From NCBI RefSeq assembly GCF_003344865.1, contig NZ_CP031166.1, positions 434,001 to 498,000 of the forward strand: a stretch of DNA of 64,000 nucleotides, written 5' to 3'. The notes under the pieces were generated by a model. The model did no database searches. It saw nothing but the letters and a program-made list of their open reading frames with translations, and was not told the origin of the DNA. Each line of letters starts with the position of its first letter. Position 1 is the first letter of the stretch. A program made the translations under genes and the position numbers. Origin of the DNA: Euzebya pacifica. Lineage in GTDB: Bacteria; Actinomycetota; Nitriliruptoria; Euzebyales; Euzebyaceae. Below are positions 16,211-24,951 of the stretch, piece after piece.

Positions 16211-18012
16211 CCGCCACGCACTCTCCCGAAGGGATCCCGCAGATGCTCACCGATCCTGTTGCTCACCCCGACGGCCCCGACCCACTGGGCGAAGGCCGCA
16301 CTCGCGACGACATCTGCGGCGTCATCGAGATCGGCGGCACCCAGCCGTGCCCAGAGGCTCCCATTGCCATGGGGTGGTGCCGACGACACCACTCCCGCTG
16401 GTACGGCCACGGCTACCCCCAGGGTGCAAAGGCCAAGAAGAGGTACGGGCCCCGCAACTGCACAGAGGACGGCTGCGAGGAGCCATGGTTCCGGCGCGGC
16501 CAGTGCGAAACGCACTATCGCGTCAAGCAGGTCCGGACCACCCAGCCGTCGAGCCGCTCCCATCAACCTGCGCTGGGCGGGTTGTTCTCCGGCATAGGCG
16601 GATTCGAACTGGCCTGGCAGCAGCGCGGTGGCCGCATCGCCTGGATGTGCGAGATCGACCCCGACGCACGTGACATGCTCCGCATCCGCTTCCCCGGGGT
16701 GCCGATCTATGAGGACGTCCGCGACCTCGACCCGGCCGCCGTGGAACCCGTCGACGTACTCACCGGCGGCAGCCCATGCACCACGTTCTCCATGGCCGGC
16801 CTACGGACCGGCATGCAGGGCGAATCGGGCTTGGTCACAGAGATGCTCCGCATCATCGATGGCCTCGCCGCACGAGGCCTGTCCGACGTCATCTGGGAGA
16901 ACGTCCCCGGGGTACTGAGCGCAACCAACCCCGACGGCACCGCCGTCTGGCCGCAGCTCGTCGCCGGCTTCCTCCTGGGCTCCGACGCCGACAGCGTCGA
17001 CGTCAAGGAACTCACCGAAGAGTTCGACCCCGCCACCAACTGGTCCGCCGGCATGGCCACGGGCCCCCACCGGGCGCTCGCCTGGCGCACCCTTGATTCC
17101 CGCTACGTCGGCGCGCAGGTCCCACAGCGCCGACGCCGCGTCTTCGCCCACGTCGCACTTGGCCCCGAACGGGAGGACCGTGCCCTCGCGGGCCTCCTCG
17201 AAGGCGACGGTGGTGAACGCGACACCGAGGGCAACTGGGTTCCCCCGTGGGGGCAACAACTCGGGATCTTCGGCGCAGCAGGGTCACGGTTGTGGCTGCT
17301 GCCCGATGACCGCGACGGCCACGTCAAGCGGTCACTGGGAACCTGCCTGCCCACCAGGTCCGCCACTGCCGACCCCTGCACCGGTGGGCACACCAAGCAC
17401 GCCCACCGGTCCTTCTCCTCCCTCATCGAGACCGACGCCTCCGGCCACCTGATGCTGACACCACGGTGGCGGTTGGGCGCTCTGATGCGGTCTGCCCGTC
17501 GGGACGGGACGATGCCACCTCATCTACGAGGCGCACTCGAGGCCGGCATCGTCGACGCGCTCGGCCGCGAACGGTTCGACGAGATCATTGCCATGGCCGC
17601 CGCAGGCAAGAGCACCAACGACCTCACCCGCGACGACCGCGAACGCCTCGACGCGCTCGGCCGATGGGAAGAAACCCTCGGCGCCCAACCGGCGAGCGAA
17701 CACGGGACGCTGTACCGCATGACCGAGTTCGGCAGCTACGTCGCCGCCGAAGAAGCCTCCACCCTGCTGGCCCGCGACTCCCGCGGTTGCAAGGACTTCG
17801 TGGTCGACGCCGTCGACTACCCACCCAGACCCCGTGCCCGGTTCGTGTCGCTGATCGAGTCCGAACGCCTTCAAGGGTTCCCCGACAACTGGACCAAGCC
17901 GTTGGGGCCCGACGGACCTCGACGCAAGGCGCTCGGGAACGCCGTGACAGTCACCGCAGTCCGCTGGGTTCTGGACCGGGCCGTCCCGCCCCGACAGGAC
18001 GGAGGACGGTGA
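16207..18012 (+). CDS. C5-cytosine DNA methyltransferase with N-terminal Cys/His fingers
   Basis: Transfers methyl from S-adenosylmethionine to cytosine C5. The product is 601 residues. The first 110 residues hold two Cys/His units (CxxxxxxxxxC..GWCRRHH at 37-61 and CTEDGC..GQCETHY at 85-104), probably zinc fingers. Methyltransferase motif I GLFSGIGGFELAW is at 125-137, the catalytic PC of motif IV at 189-190 (GGSPCTTFS), motif VI ENVPG at 230-234, motif VIII VPQRRRR, and motifs IX-X near the end (RLQGFPDNWT, ALGNAVTV). Close paralogue of the enzyme at 51988, which lacks the fingers. Start overlaps the upstream stop (ATGA). No cognate nuclease is adjacent. Confidence 0.92.
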   Translation: MTATHSPEGIPQMLTDPVAHPDGPDPLGEGRTRDDICGVIEIGGTQPCPEAPIAMGWCRRHHSRWYGHGYPQGAKAKKRYGPRNCTEDGCEEPWFRRGQCETHYRVKQVRTTQPSSRSHQPALGGLFSGIGGFELAWQQRGGRIAWMCEIDPDARDMLRIRFPGVPIYEDVRDLDPAAVEPVDVLTGGSPCTTFSMAGLRTGMQGESGLVTEMLRIIDGLAARGLSDVIWENVPGVLSATNPDGTAVWPQLVAGFLLGSDADSVDVKELTEEFDPATNWSAGMATGPHRALAWRTLDSRYVGAQVPQRRRRVFAHVALGPEREDRALAGLLEGDGGERDTEGNWVPPWGQQLGIFGAAGSRLWLLPDDRDGHVKRSLGTCLPTRSATADPCTGGHTKHAHRSFSSLIETDASGHLMLTPRWRLGALMRSARRDGTMPPHLRGALEAGIVDALGRERFDEIIAMAAAGKSTNDLTRDDRERLDALGRWEETLGAQPASEHGTLYRMTEFGSYVAAEEASTLLARDSRGCKDFVVDAVDYPPRPRARFVSLIESERLQGFPDNWTKPLGPDGPRRKALGNAVTVTAVRWVLDRAVPPRQDGGR

Positions 18013-18029
18013 TGGGTCATACCAAAGGC

Positions 18030-18680
18030 TCACCCGGCAGCCGGCCCGTTGGCCGCGGCGCGGACCCGCTGCGGGGTGGTCCCGATCCGATCCGCAACGG
18101 CATCGACTCCATCGCGGTGCACCGCCTCGGTAACCCAGTCGTGATCCGACAGCAGGTGCTTGCGGCTGCGGATCCCCTGGCGACGCATTGCGTCGGTGAC
18201 CTCCCAGGTGCCCACGCCGAGGTCCTCGGCGATTTCCCACGGTTCCTCGCCCGCGTAGTACCGGTCGGCAAGGGCGCGCGGGTCCTCCAGTTGCGCTACG
18301 ACCGTGGGGGGACTGGACGTACCCATCAGGTCGAGGAGTTCCTCGGCGGCCCGGAGGGCCCGCTGCCGATTCGCGGCCGTCGACTCGGCGAACAGTCCGG
18401 CGTTGGCTGCCGAGTCAGTGATCGCCGTGGCCCCCGTGCGCCAGTAGTCGGCGTCGGCCTGCTCGCGAAGGATCTTGATGGCCTCGTAGAGGGTCATGCG
18501 GATCCTTGCCGCACGGTCGGCGGTCACAGGGGCCCGGTTGGTTCCGTTGACCAACCAGGCCAGGTCAGCGGTGGCGTCGGGACGCGACGCCGGGAAGAGG
18601 CGGTCGTGCAAGCCGGTGAAGGCCAGGCTGGCCAGATCCTCCTCGGTGGCGGACAACGTGAAGTAGGCAACGGTGAGCAT
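18030..18680 (-). CDS. Hypothetical protein with C-terminal HTH-like region
   Basis: A 216-residue protein. The N-terminal two thirds are helical (LYEAIKILREQADADYW; ALRAAEELLDLMG) and the last 70 residues contain ALADRYYAGEEPWEIAEDLG, then VGTWEVTDAMRRQGI, a pattern of a small helix-turn-helix. GAGGAG precedes the ATG. It converges on the C5-methyltransferase with a 17-bp gap and may be a regulator. Confidence 0.65.
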   Translation of the reverse strand: MLTVAYFTLSATEEDLASLAFTGLHDRLFPASRPDATADLAWLVNGTNRAPVTADRAARIRMTLYEAIKILREQADADYWRTGATAITDSAANAGLFAESTAANRQRALRAAEELLDLMGTSSPPTVVAQLEDPRALADRYYAGEEPWEIAEDLGVGTWEVTDAMRRQGIRSRKHLLSDHDWVTEAVHRDGVDAVADRIGTTPQRVRAAANGPAAG

Positions 18681-18986
18681 GAAGGTCTCCTCGGGTTCGG
18701 ATGTGCCGCGACACGCAATCGGCAGCTCCTACTGGAGGAAGGCCGCCACGCCCGTGAATCCGGACAGGCTTGTCGAAGCGGGGCCGTGCCGGGGCCGGAG
18801 ACCTTCAGGTCGTCACTGTTGGACGACCCGTCCCGGACCACACCAGATCAGTTTCGCATGGGCCGACGACAACGGCCCCACGCCAGGTCCACATCGCCCC
18901 GTGGCGGCGGAATGACCAGTTGGCTCGGACCCGCCCGCCGCCGTGTCGCACCGACTGCTTACCGTCTGAGCTAGGAGAAACCATTC
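18681..18986. other. Divergent intergenic region
   Basis: A 306-bp gap between divergent genes. It holds GGAATGAC at 18909-18916, here 78 nt before the ATG at 18987 rather than at the usual 14. I see no supported gene in it. Confidence 0.5.
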
Positions 18987-19910
18987 ATGGACACACTGTT
19001 TGATCTCGACGAGGCACCCGCGACCGATCCGTTCGACCCGTCGGTGAGTCGGCCATACGACCTCCTCCGCCACGACGACGGAGCCGACTACGCCGCCACC
19101 GTCACCGGCGGCGGGTCGGCTGTGGTCTGCGGCGACGCCGAACGCGTCTTGGCGGCCATGCCCGCCGGGTGCGTCCGGGCCGTGGTGACCTCACCGCCGT
19201 ACTGGGGGCACCGCGACTACGCCGACCCCGCGCAGATCGGGCACGAGGAAACGGTGTTCGACTACATCGAGCGGCTGGCTGACCTGTTCGAGGGCGTCCG
19301 ACGCGTGTTGGCCGATGACGGCAGCCTCTGGCTCAACATCGGTGATTCCTACACCTCTGGTGGCCGCCGGACCCGCATGGCGGACCGCAACAACGCCGCC
19401 CGCACGATCGATTTCAGGCCCGACACCCCCGAGGGGATGAAGCCCAAGGACCTGATCGGCGTCCCGTGGATGTTGGCGTTCGCGCTCCGCGAGCGCGGCT
19501 GGTACCTGCGCACCGAGGTCGTGTGGAACAAGCCCAACGGCCAACCAGAGTCCGTCCGGGACCGCCCGACCCGCTCCCACGAGTACCTGTTCCTGCTGAC
19601 CAAGTCGGAGAAGTACTTCTACGACGTTGACGCCATCACCGGTCCCAACGGCCGACGCAACCGGTCCATCTGGGACATCAACACCGTGCCACTGGCGGAG
19701 TCCCACGACGCCGCGTTCCCACCCGAGCTCGTCTACACCTGCCTGTCGCACTCCTCCGAGCGCGGCGACCTGGTCCTTGACCCCTTCCTCGGATCGGGCA
19801 CAACCGCAATGGTTGCCGGGTCGATGGCAAGGCGGTTCTTCGGCATCGAACTCAACCCCGAGTACGTCTCGATCATCACCCGCCGCCTCGCCGGGCGCGC
19901 GGCCGCCTGA
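18987..19910 (+). CDS. DNA N4-cytosine/N6-adenine methyltransferase (TSPPYWG type)
   Basis: Amino-methyltransferase of the beta order: catalytic motif IV VTSPPYWGHRDY near residue 70, and the SAM-binding motif I DPFLGSGTT near residue 265, followed by RRFFGIELNPEYV. TSPPYW is typical of N4-cytosine enzymes. The product is 307 residues, a usual length. TAGGAG lies about 10 bases before the ATG. No restriction partner is adjacent; the next gene is an OGG-fold-like protein. Confidence 0.92.
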   Translation: MDTLFDLDEAPATDPFDPSVSRPYDLLRHDDGADYAATVTGGGSAVVCGDAERVLAAMPAGCVRAVVTSPPYWGHRDYADPAQIGHEETVFDYIERLADLFEGVRRVLADDGSLWLNIGDSYTSGGRRTRMADRNNAARTIDFRPDTPEGMKPKDLIGVPWMLAFALRERGWYLRTEVVWNKPNGQPESVRDRPTRSHEYLFLLTKSEKYFYDVDAITGPNGRRNRSIWDINTVPLAESHDAAFPPELVYTCLSHSSERGDLVLDPFLGSGTTAMVAGSMARRFFGIELNPEYVSIITRRLAGRAAA

Positions 19911-19917
19911 CCCGGCC

Positions 19918-20679
19918 GTGGATGTGAGCGAACTCCCCGCGAAGGTGGAGACGACGGTCGGCCGACTGCGGCTGCGGATTACCATTGGCTACGCCGACGC
20001 GCAAAGGGTGGCGTTCACGTCGTCGTGGTGGACAGCGAGGCTGCGGTCCGGCCTCGACCGCTCCACAGCCGACCGGCTGGTGTCGTCCTTGGCAAAGCGG
20101 ACCGTCGCCGGTGCCGATGGCCGCAGGGACATCCCGCGGGCGGCCCTGTACGACCTCGCCCGGTGCGGTGACACCGCAGCAGCACAATTCGCCGTGGCGG
20201 CCTGGGGCACGGGCACCAACGCGTTGGACCGTGCCAGGCAGGCCGGCTTCCTCGAGGATTCGGTCGCGTCCGGACGTCACGCAGGGATGGACAGGGCGGT
20301 GAAGGCCGCCCCAGCCGGCCTCGCCGCGATGTGGGACGCCCATTTCACCCGACCCTTCCCGCAGGGGTTCGGGCAGGCCTCTTTCGGGACCAAGTGGCTT
20401 CATGCCGCCGGATGGGAGGCCGTACCCGACGACGGCCCGCGACCCGTCGTCTTCGACAAGTTCGTCCACCGGGTCCTGGACGTCTGCGCGAAGATCCCCC
20501 TCCCCTACCCGGGGCCGCCGTCGGAGGCGGTCCGTGACGGCTGGATGGAGTGGTGCCAACTCGCCACGGACGCAGCCGTCGGCGGTTTGACCGCAGCCGA
20601 TGTGGAACGCGCGGTGTTCGACCATCGTCGTGGCTGCCCCGCCCATGCCGGCTCGGGAGCATGCCCCAACTCCACTTGA
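19918..20679 (+). CDS. Possible OGG-fold protein (8-oxoguanine glycosylase-like)
   Basis: A 253-residue protein starting at GTG 19918, seven bases after the methyltransferase. The layout, helical with GFGQASFGTKWLHAAGW and then RPVVFDKFVHRVLD, recalls the actinobacterial family described as 8-oxoguanine DNA glycosylase OGG-fold proteins. I do not see a clear catalytic Lys/Asp helix-hairpin-helix, so a glycosylase role is tentative. The C-terminus has CPAHAGSGACP, possibly metal binding. Confidence 0.45.
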   Translation: MDVSELPAKVETTVGRLRLRITIGYADAQRVAFTSSWWTARLRSGLDRSTADRLVSSLAKRTVAGADGRRDIPRAALYDLARCGDTAAAQFAVAAWGTGTNALDRARQAGFLEDSVASGRHAGMDRAVKAAPAGLAAMWDAHFTRPFPQGFGQASFGTKWLHAAGWEAVPDDGPRPVVFDKFVHRVLDVCAKIPLPYPGPPSEAVRDGWMEWCQLATDAAVGGLTAADVERAVFDHRRGCPAHAGSGACPNST

Positions 20680-20680
20680 T

Positions 20681-20698
20681 TGCTAGAATAGATAGCGA
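20681..20698 (+). promoter_or_regulatory. TGCTAGAAT-aga-TAGCGA promoter/operator
   Basis: An AT-rich island with an extended -10 (TGCTAGAAT, hexamer TAGAAT) followed three bases later by TAGCGA. The same arrangement with the same spacing is at 28701-28718. It probably drives the helicase gene at 20805. Confidence 0.55.
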
Positions 20699-20804
20699 TA
20701 CGCTTAGTGTTGAGGGGTCCCGCTGTGGCGTCACACCCCCGAGGGACAATCAACCCCCGGTCACCGGAATGACCCGGTCGACCCCGAGAGGCACCCACGA
20801 CCCG

Positions 20805-23036
20805 ATGAGCCCAACAGCAGCAGCACCCCCCGAACCGCCGGACGTCGACCACCACGACTACGACGACAGCGACACCCATGCGGCCGGCGAAACCATCGTC
20901 CGCCGCAACCCCGACGAGGCCGACACCAGCGCCCGCCAATCCCTCGCCGACCTGCTCGGCAGGCTCGGGTGGGAAGGGCGTGACGCCCAGTCCGTCATGG
21001 CCGGAGCCGTCGCACGGTCACTCGCCGCGAAACAACACCTGCTGGTGGAGGCACCCACCGGAACGGGCAAGTCCTTGGCCTACCTCGTGCCCGCCGCCGA
21101 GCAGGCCCGCGCCACCGGCGCACCCGTCGTCGTCGTAACCGCCACCAAGGCCCTCCAACAACAGGTCCTCGACGCCGACAGCCCACTCCTGGCCCGCCTG
21201 TGGCCCGACCTCGAGATCCGACTCATGAAGGGCCGAGGCAACTACGCCTGCTTGTCCCGAGTCCAAGCGATCGCCGACGGCACCGAGGAAACCCTCTTCG
21301 ACGAGGTCGTCGACCCGCACGTGTGGGGCGAACTGCTGTCGTGGACCGACACCACCGACACCGGGGACCGCGCTGACGCACCGGACGGCGTCACCAACGC
21401 CATGTGGTCCAAGGTCTCGGTCGGACCCAAGGAGTGCGTCGGGGCGAAGAACTGCCAGTTCGCCCAGCAGTGCTTCGCCGAGAAAGCGGGCATCGCCGCC
21501 CGTGACGCCGACATCGTGGTCACCAACTCCCACCTGTACCTGCTCGACGCCGCGATCGGCGGGTCCGACGAAACGGACGACTCCGACGGCAAGGACAGCC
21601 TTCCCTGGTCGCCGATCCTGCCGCCCCACCGGGACGTAATCGTCGACGAAGCACACAAGCTCGCCGAAACGGCCAGCCGCGTGTTCGGGGTGGAGATCCG
21701 TCATGGCCGCGGCAAGACGATCAAGGGCGTCTGCAAGGGCCTCGTGAAGGACGAACAGCTCGATGGCGTCGTCGCCGCCGATGACCGACTGCTGGCCGAG
21801 TTGTTGTCATTCACCGAGACCGGACCGGTCGACCCGTCCGTCGGCAACCTCAACATCGCCTTGGACGACTACCTCCTCGCCGTCCGGTCGGTCGCCAAGA
21901 AGGTGTCGGGGATCGTGGTCGCGGTCACCCAACCAAAGGACGCGGAGAAGAAGAAGCGAGCCCTGAACGTCCTTGGCGGCGCGATCGAGGACCTCGCCGC
22001 TGTGCTGAGGGCGGGAGAGGACGAGGACAACGACGACGTCGTGTGGGTTGAAGGAGACGGTAGGCGCAAGCCGGTGCTGAAGATGGCCCCTGTCGACGTC
22101 GGGCCCCTGCTGGACCGTTACGTGTTCTCGCGCCGGACCGTCGCCATGTGCTCGGCCACGATGACCGTCGGCGGCGACTTCAACGCTGCCGCCGAGGAAC
22201 TCGGGCTGACGGCAGGCACGTGGGACTCGGTATCGGTTCCCTCACCGTTCGATCACGCCAACAACGGACTGCTGTACATCCCGATGGGCCGCAACAAGCC
22301 GCTGACGCGCGCCGACGGCACTGTGCTGCCCGCCGTGGAAGCGCTCGTCCCCGGCCCCAACGCCACCGATTTCCGGGACCGGGCCAACGACCTCACCCTG
22401 CGGATGATCGAGGCGGCGGAGGGCCGTGCGTTGCTGCTGTTCACCTCGTGGAAGGCCCTCAACGACACCACCGAATGGCTGCGGGACCGGGTGCCGTACA
22501 CGGTGCTGGCGCAGGGCGACAAGCCCACCGGCCGGCTGCTTGCCGAGTTCATGGCCGATGAGCAGTCGGTGCTGTGCATGACCGCGACCGGTTGGGAAGG
22601 GATCTCCGCTCCCGGCCCGTCCTGCTCGCTGGTTGTCATAGATCGGATTCCGTTCCCGCGTCGTGACGACCCGTTGATCAACGCCCAGCGGGAGTTGGCG
22701 ACGAAGAACCGCCGGTCGGACTTCCACTCCGTGGACGTCCCCAAGGCCGCCCGCATGCTCGCCCAGGGCGTTGGCCGGCTGATCCGGACGGTCTCGGACA
22801 CCGGGGTCGTTGCGGTACTCGACACCCGGTTGGGTACCAAGCGGTCCTACAACGGGACGTTGCTCGGGTCGTTGCCGCCGTTCAAGCGCAGCATCCACCT
22901 GGACGAGGAGGTGCTGCCGTTCCTGCGAGCCATCGCCGAGGACCGGCGTGACAAGGTCCCCCCGATCGGCACCCCAACAGCCGTCGAGACGGTGGATGAC
23001 GACGACGCCTTCGACGGGATCGACGAGGCCGCGTGA
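20805..23036 (+). CDS. DinG/XPD-type helicase
   Basis: Superfamily 2 DNA helicase that unwinds 5'-3' and resolves R-loops or replication-blocking structures. The product is 743 residues from ATG 20805. Walker A EAPTGTGKS is at 82-90; cysteines of the likely iron-sulfur cluster lie in GNYACLS and ECVGAKNCQFAQQC; the DEAH box is VDEAHKLAET. The C-terminal motor includes MCSATM, LLLFTSWKAL, TGWEGIS, IDRIPFPRRDDP and QGVGRLIRT (motif VI). The acidic tail is DDDDAFDGIDEAA, similar to that of the HerA-like ATPase. The stop overlaps the next gene's GTG. Confidence 0.92.
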   Translation: MSPTAAAPPEPPDVDHHDYDDSDTHAAGETIVRRNPDEADTSARQSLADLLGRLGWEGRDAQSVMAGAVARSLAAKQHLLVEAPTGTGKSLAYLVPAAEQARATGAPVVVVTATKALQQQVLDADSPLLARLWPDLEIRLMKGRGNYACLSRVQAIADGTEETLFDEVVDPHVWGELLSWTDTTDTGDRADAPDGVTNAMWSKVSVGPKECVGAKNCQFAQQCFAEKAGIAARDADIVVTNSHLYLLDAAIGGSDETDDSDGKDSLPWSPILPPHRDVIVDEAHKLAETASRVFGVEIRHGRGKTIKGVCKGLVKDEQLDGVVAADDRLLAELLSFTETGPVDPSVGNLNIALDDYLLAVRSVAKKVSGIVVAVTQPKDAEKKKRALNVLGGAIEDLAAVLRAGEDEDNDDVVWVEGDGRRKPVLKMAPVDVGPLLDRYVFSRRTVAMCSATMTVGGDFNAAAEELGLTAGTWDSVSVPSPFDHANNGLLYIPMGRNKPLTRADGTVLPAVEALVPGPNATDFRDRANDLTLRMIEAAEGRALLLFTSWKALNDTTEWLRDRVPYTVLAQGDKPTGRLLAEFMADEQSVLCMTATGWEGISAPGPSCSLVVIDRIPFPRRDDPLINAQRELATKNRRSDFHSVDVPKAARMLAQGVGRLIRTVSDTGVVAVLDTRLGTKRSYNGTLLGSLPPFKRSIHLDEEVLPFLRAIAEDRRDKVPPIGTPTAVETVDDDDAFDGIDEAA

Positions 23037-23311
23037 CGCGCGACATCGACAGGCGGATGCACGGGATCGCCCGCGAGCTCGCCGAGTCCCTCACCGCCAT
23101 CGCCGCCGAGCCGGACCTCGTACAGAACCGGCTGTCAGCGGTGATCTCCCATATCCGAGCGGCCCTTGAGGACGAAACCGCTGCGGCGTACAGCGACGGC
23201 TACACGCGGGGGTATGCGGCCTGCTCGACGGACGCCCACGTGACCGAACGGGTCGTCCGGGCCTTCGCCAACAGCAGCCTCGGACCGGAGTCCACCCGGC
23301 GCTCGGAATGA
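23033..23311 (+). CDS. Small helical protein, 92 aa
   Basis: No family is recognised. Mostly alpha-helical (IARELAESLTAIAAEPDLV, then VISHIRAALEDETAAAY). The GTG start overlaps the helicase stop, so it is probably a co-translated partner. Confidence 0.6.
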   Translation: MTRDIDRRMHGIARELAESLTAIAAEPDLVQNRLSAVISHIRAALEDETAAAYSDGYTRGYAACSTDAHVTERVVRAFANSSLGPESTRRSE

Positions 23312-23312
23312 C
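23305..23312 (+). promoter_or_regulatory. GGAATGAC start-proximal element
   Basis: It begins 14 nt before the ATG at 23319, with C at -1, and overlaps the stop codon of the preceding gene. Confidence 0.5.
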
Positions 23313-23318
23313 GTAGGC

Positions 23319-24068
23319 ATGACCACCATGCCGTCCTGTCCGCAACCCCCGGCACCCTTCAGCGGGATGTCATCCCTCAAGCCCGCCTATGACGACGGCA
23401 CCGTGACGCTGTACCACGGTGACTGCCTCAAGCACCCCGAGTTGTGGGCAGACGAGGCGATTCTCGGGGCCATGGTGACAGATCCGCCCTACGGCATCGA
23501 CTACAACTCCGGCCACGAGGGCCGCCTCCCCCGGTCCATCGCCGGCGACAAGGACACGCTGACCCGCGACAACGCCATCGCCCTGTGGGGGGACCGTCCC
23601 GCCCTGGTGTTCGGCACGTGGCGGATCCCCCGACCGGCCAACACCCGGATGCTGTTGGTCTGGGACACCAAGGGGGCGCTCGGGATGGGCGACCTGACGT
23701 TGCCGTGGAAGCCAGCCCACCAGGAGATCTATGTGCTCGGCCGGGGCTTCTCCGGCAGGCGCGACACCGATGTGCTCTGCTACGCGCCAGTGCAGGCCAA
23801 GGCCTCCCACGGGCGGGTGCACCCCCACCAGAAGCCCGTGTCGTTGATGCACGACCTCATTGCCAAGTGCCCGCCCGGCGTCATCGTCGACCCGTTCGCC
23901 GGATCCGGTTCGACCTTGCGGGCGGCCAAGGACCTCGGCCGCCGCGCCATCGGTTTCGAGATGGACGCCGACTACGTCGAGACGGCCATCGGCCGGTTGG
24001 CGCAGGAAGCGATGGTGTTCGAACCCGTAGCCGACCCCGAACCCCTCGCGCTGGACCTCTCGGCGTGA
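23319..24068 (+). CDS. DNA adenine/cytosine-N4 methyltransferase (DPPYGID type)
   Basis: A 249-residue amino-methyltransferase of the beta order: catalytic motif DPPYGIDYNS near residue 52, then HPHQKPVSLM, and SAM-binding DPFAGSGST near residue 190 followed by GRRAIGFEMDADYV. DPPY usually indicates N6-adenine. The middle region between motifs is short, so target recognition may be limited. The stop overlaps the next methyltransferase's GTG (gtga), so the two are made together. Confidence 0.9.
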   Translation: MTTMPSCPQPPAPFSGMSSLKPAYDDGTVTLYHGDCLKHPELWADEAILGAMVTDPPYGIDYNSGHEGRLPRSIAGDKDTLTRDNAIALWGDRPALVFGTWRIPRPANTRMLLVWDTKGALGMGDLTLPWKPAHQEIYVLGRGFSGRRDTDVLCYAPVQAKASHGRVHPHQKPVSLMHDLIAKCPPGVIVDPFAGSGSTLRAAKDLGRRAIGFEMDADYVETAIGRLAQEAMVFEPVADPEPLALDLSA

Positions 24069-24913
24069 CCGCGTCGACCGCCCCCTTCCCCTACTACGGC
24101 GCCAAGGGGCGAATGGCCGACACCATCGTCGCGACCCTGCCGCCCCATCGGGTCTACCTGGAACCGTTCTTCGGGTCGGGGGCGGTGCTGTTCAGCAAGC
24201 CCCCCGCGACGGTCGAGATCGTCAACGACCTCGACGGCGCCATCGTCACGTTCTTCCGGGTGCTGCGCGAGCGGCCCGATGCCCTTGAAGCAGCCTGCGC
24301 CCTGACCCCCTATGCACGCGACGAGTTCCTCCGTGCCGATCCCTACGAATCAGGCCTTGACGACCTCGAACTGGCGCGGCGGTTCTGGTGCAGGGTCAAC
24401 CAGAGTTTCGCGAAAGCCACCGGCAGGGCAACCGGTTTCGCCGTGGGGACCGCCCGCACCCAGTCGCCTGCGGCCACGGCCGTTTCGCGGCTTGGCCGCT
24501 TCGCCCGGTGCGCGGATCGGTTGTCGCGGGTCATCATCGAGAACACAGACGCGGTGGACCTGGTCGCCAAGCACGCGGTGACTGACGACACCGTCGTCTA
24601 CGTCGACCCGCCCTACCCGTCGACGAGCCGGTCGAGCCGGTCCTCCCGTGGCGGTGACTACCGGGTCGAGATGGCCTCTGCAGAGGACCATGAGCGTCTT
24701 GCCGACGCGCTCCATGCCACCCCGGCAACCGTGGTCGTGTCCGGCTACCGGTCGTCGTTGTACGACCGTCTCTACGCCGGTTGGTATCGCGTCGACGTGC
24801 AGACGACGGCAGGCAGTGCCAACAGCAGAGTCGCGGGACGCACCTCCCGGACGGAATCGCTGTGGGTCAGCCGGCCGCCCCGGGTTCGCCAGCTCGGGAT
24901 GGATGTCGCCTGA
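24065..24913 (+). CDS. Dam-family (D12 class) adenine methyltransferase
   Basis: Alpha-order N6-adenine methyltransferase: N-terminal FPYYGAKGRM, motif I VYLEPFFGSGAVLF near residue 32, VNDLDGAIV, and catalytic DPPYPSTSR near residue 181. The product is 282 residues, typical for the D12/Dam class. The final third reads DGVVVSGY-like (ATVVVSGYRSSLY) and LWVS as in the family. It pairs with the DPPYGID enzyme through a 4-base overlap. No nuclease partner is visible. Confidence 0.92.
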   Translation: MTASTAPFPYYGAKGRMADTIVATLPPHRVYLEPFFGSGAVLFSKPPATVEIVNDLDGAIVTFFRVLRERPDALEAACALTPYARDEFLRADPYESGLDDLELARRFWCRVNQSFAKATGRATGFAVGTARTQSPAATAVSRLGRFARCADRLSRVIIENTDAVDLVAKHAVTDDTVVYVDPPYPSTSRSSRSSRGGDYRVEMASAEDHERLADALHATPATVVVSGYRSSLYDRLYAGWYRVDVQTTAGSANSRVAGRTSRTESLWVSRPPRVRQLGMDVA

Positions 24914-24938
24914 GGGCGTCGGTGTCGCACCCACGGCC

Positions 24939-24944
24939 GACCAT
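24939..24944 (+). promoter_or_regulatory. GACCAT start-proximal element
   Basis: GACCAT begins 13 nt before the ATG at 24952, with C at -1. Confidence 0.4.
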
Positions 24945-24951
24945 GTGACCC

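Noticed and set aside
17466-18974. A 502-residue plus-strand frame across the end of the methyltransferase and the following region
   Set aside because: It overlaps two better-supported genes, is Arg/Gly/Pro-rich and has no domain.
20550-20804. An extended N-terminus for the DinG-type helicase
   Set aside because: The extra 85 residues would cross the upstream gene end and the promoter box; the ATG at 20805 starts a natural acidic N-terminus.
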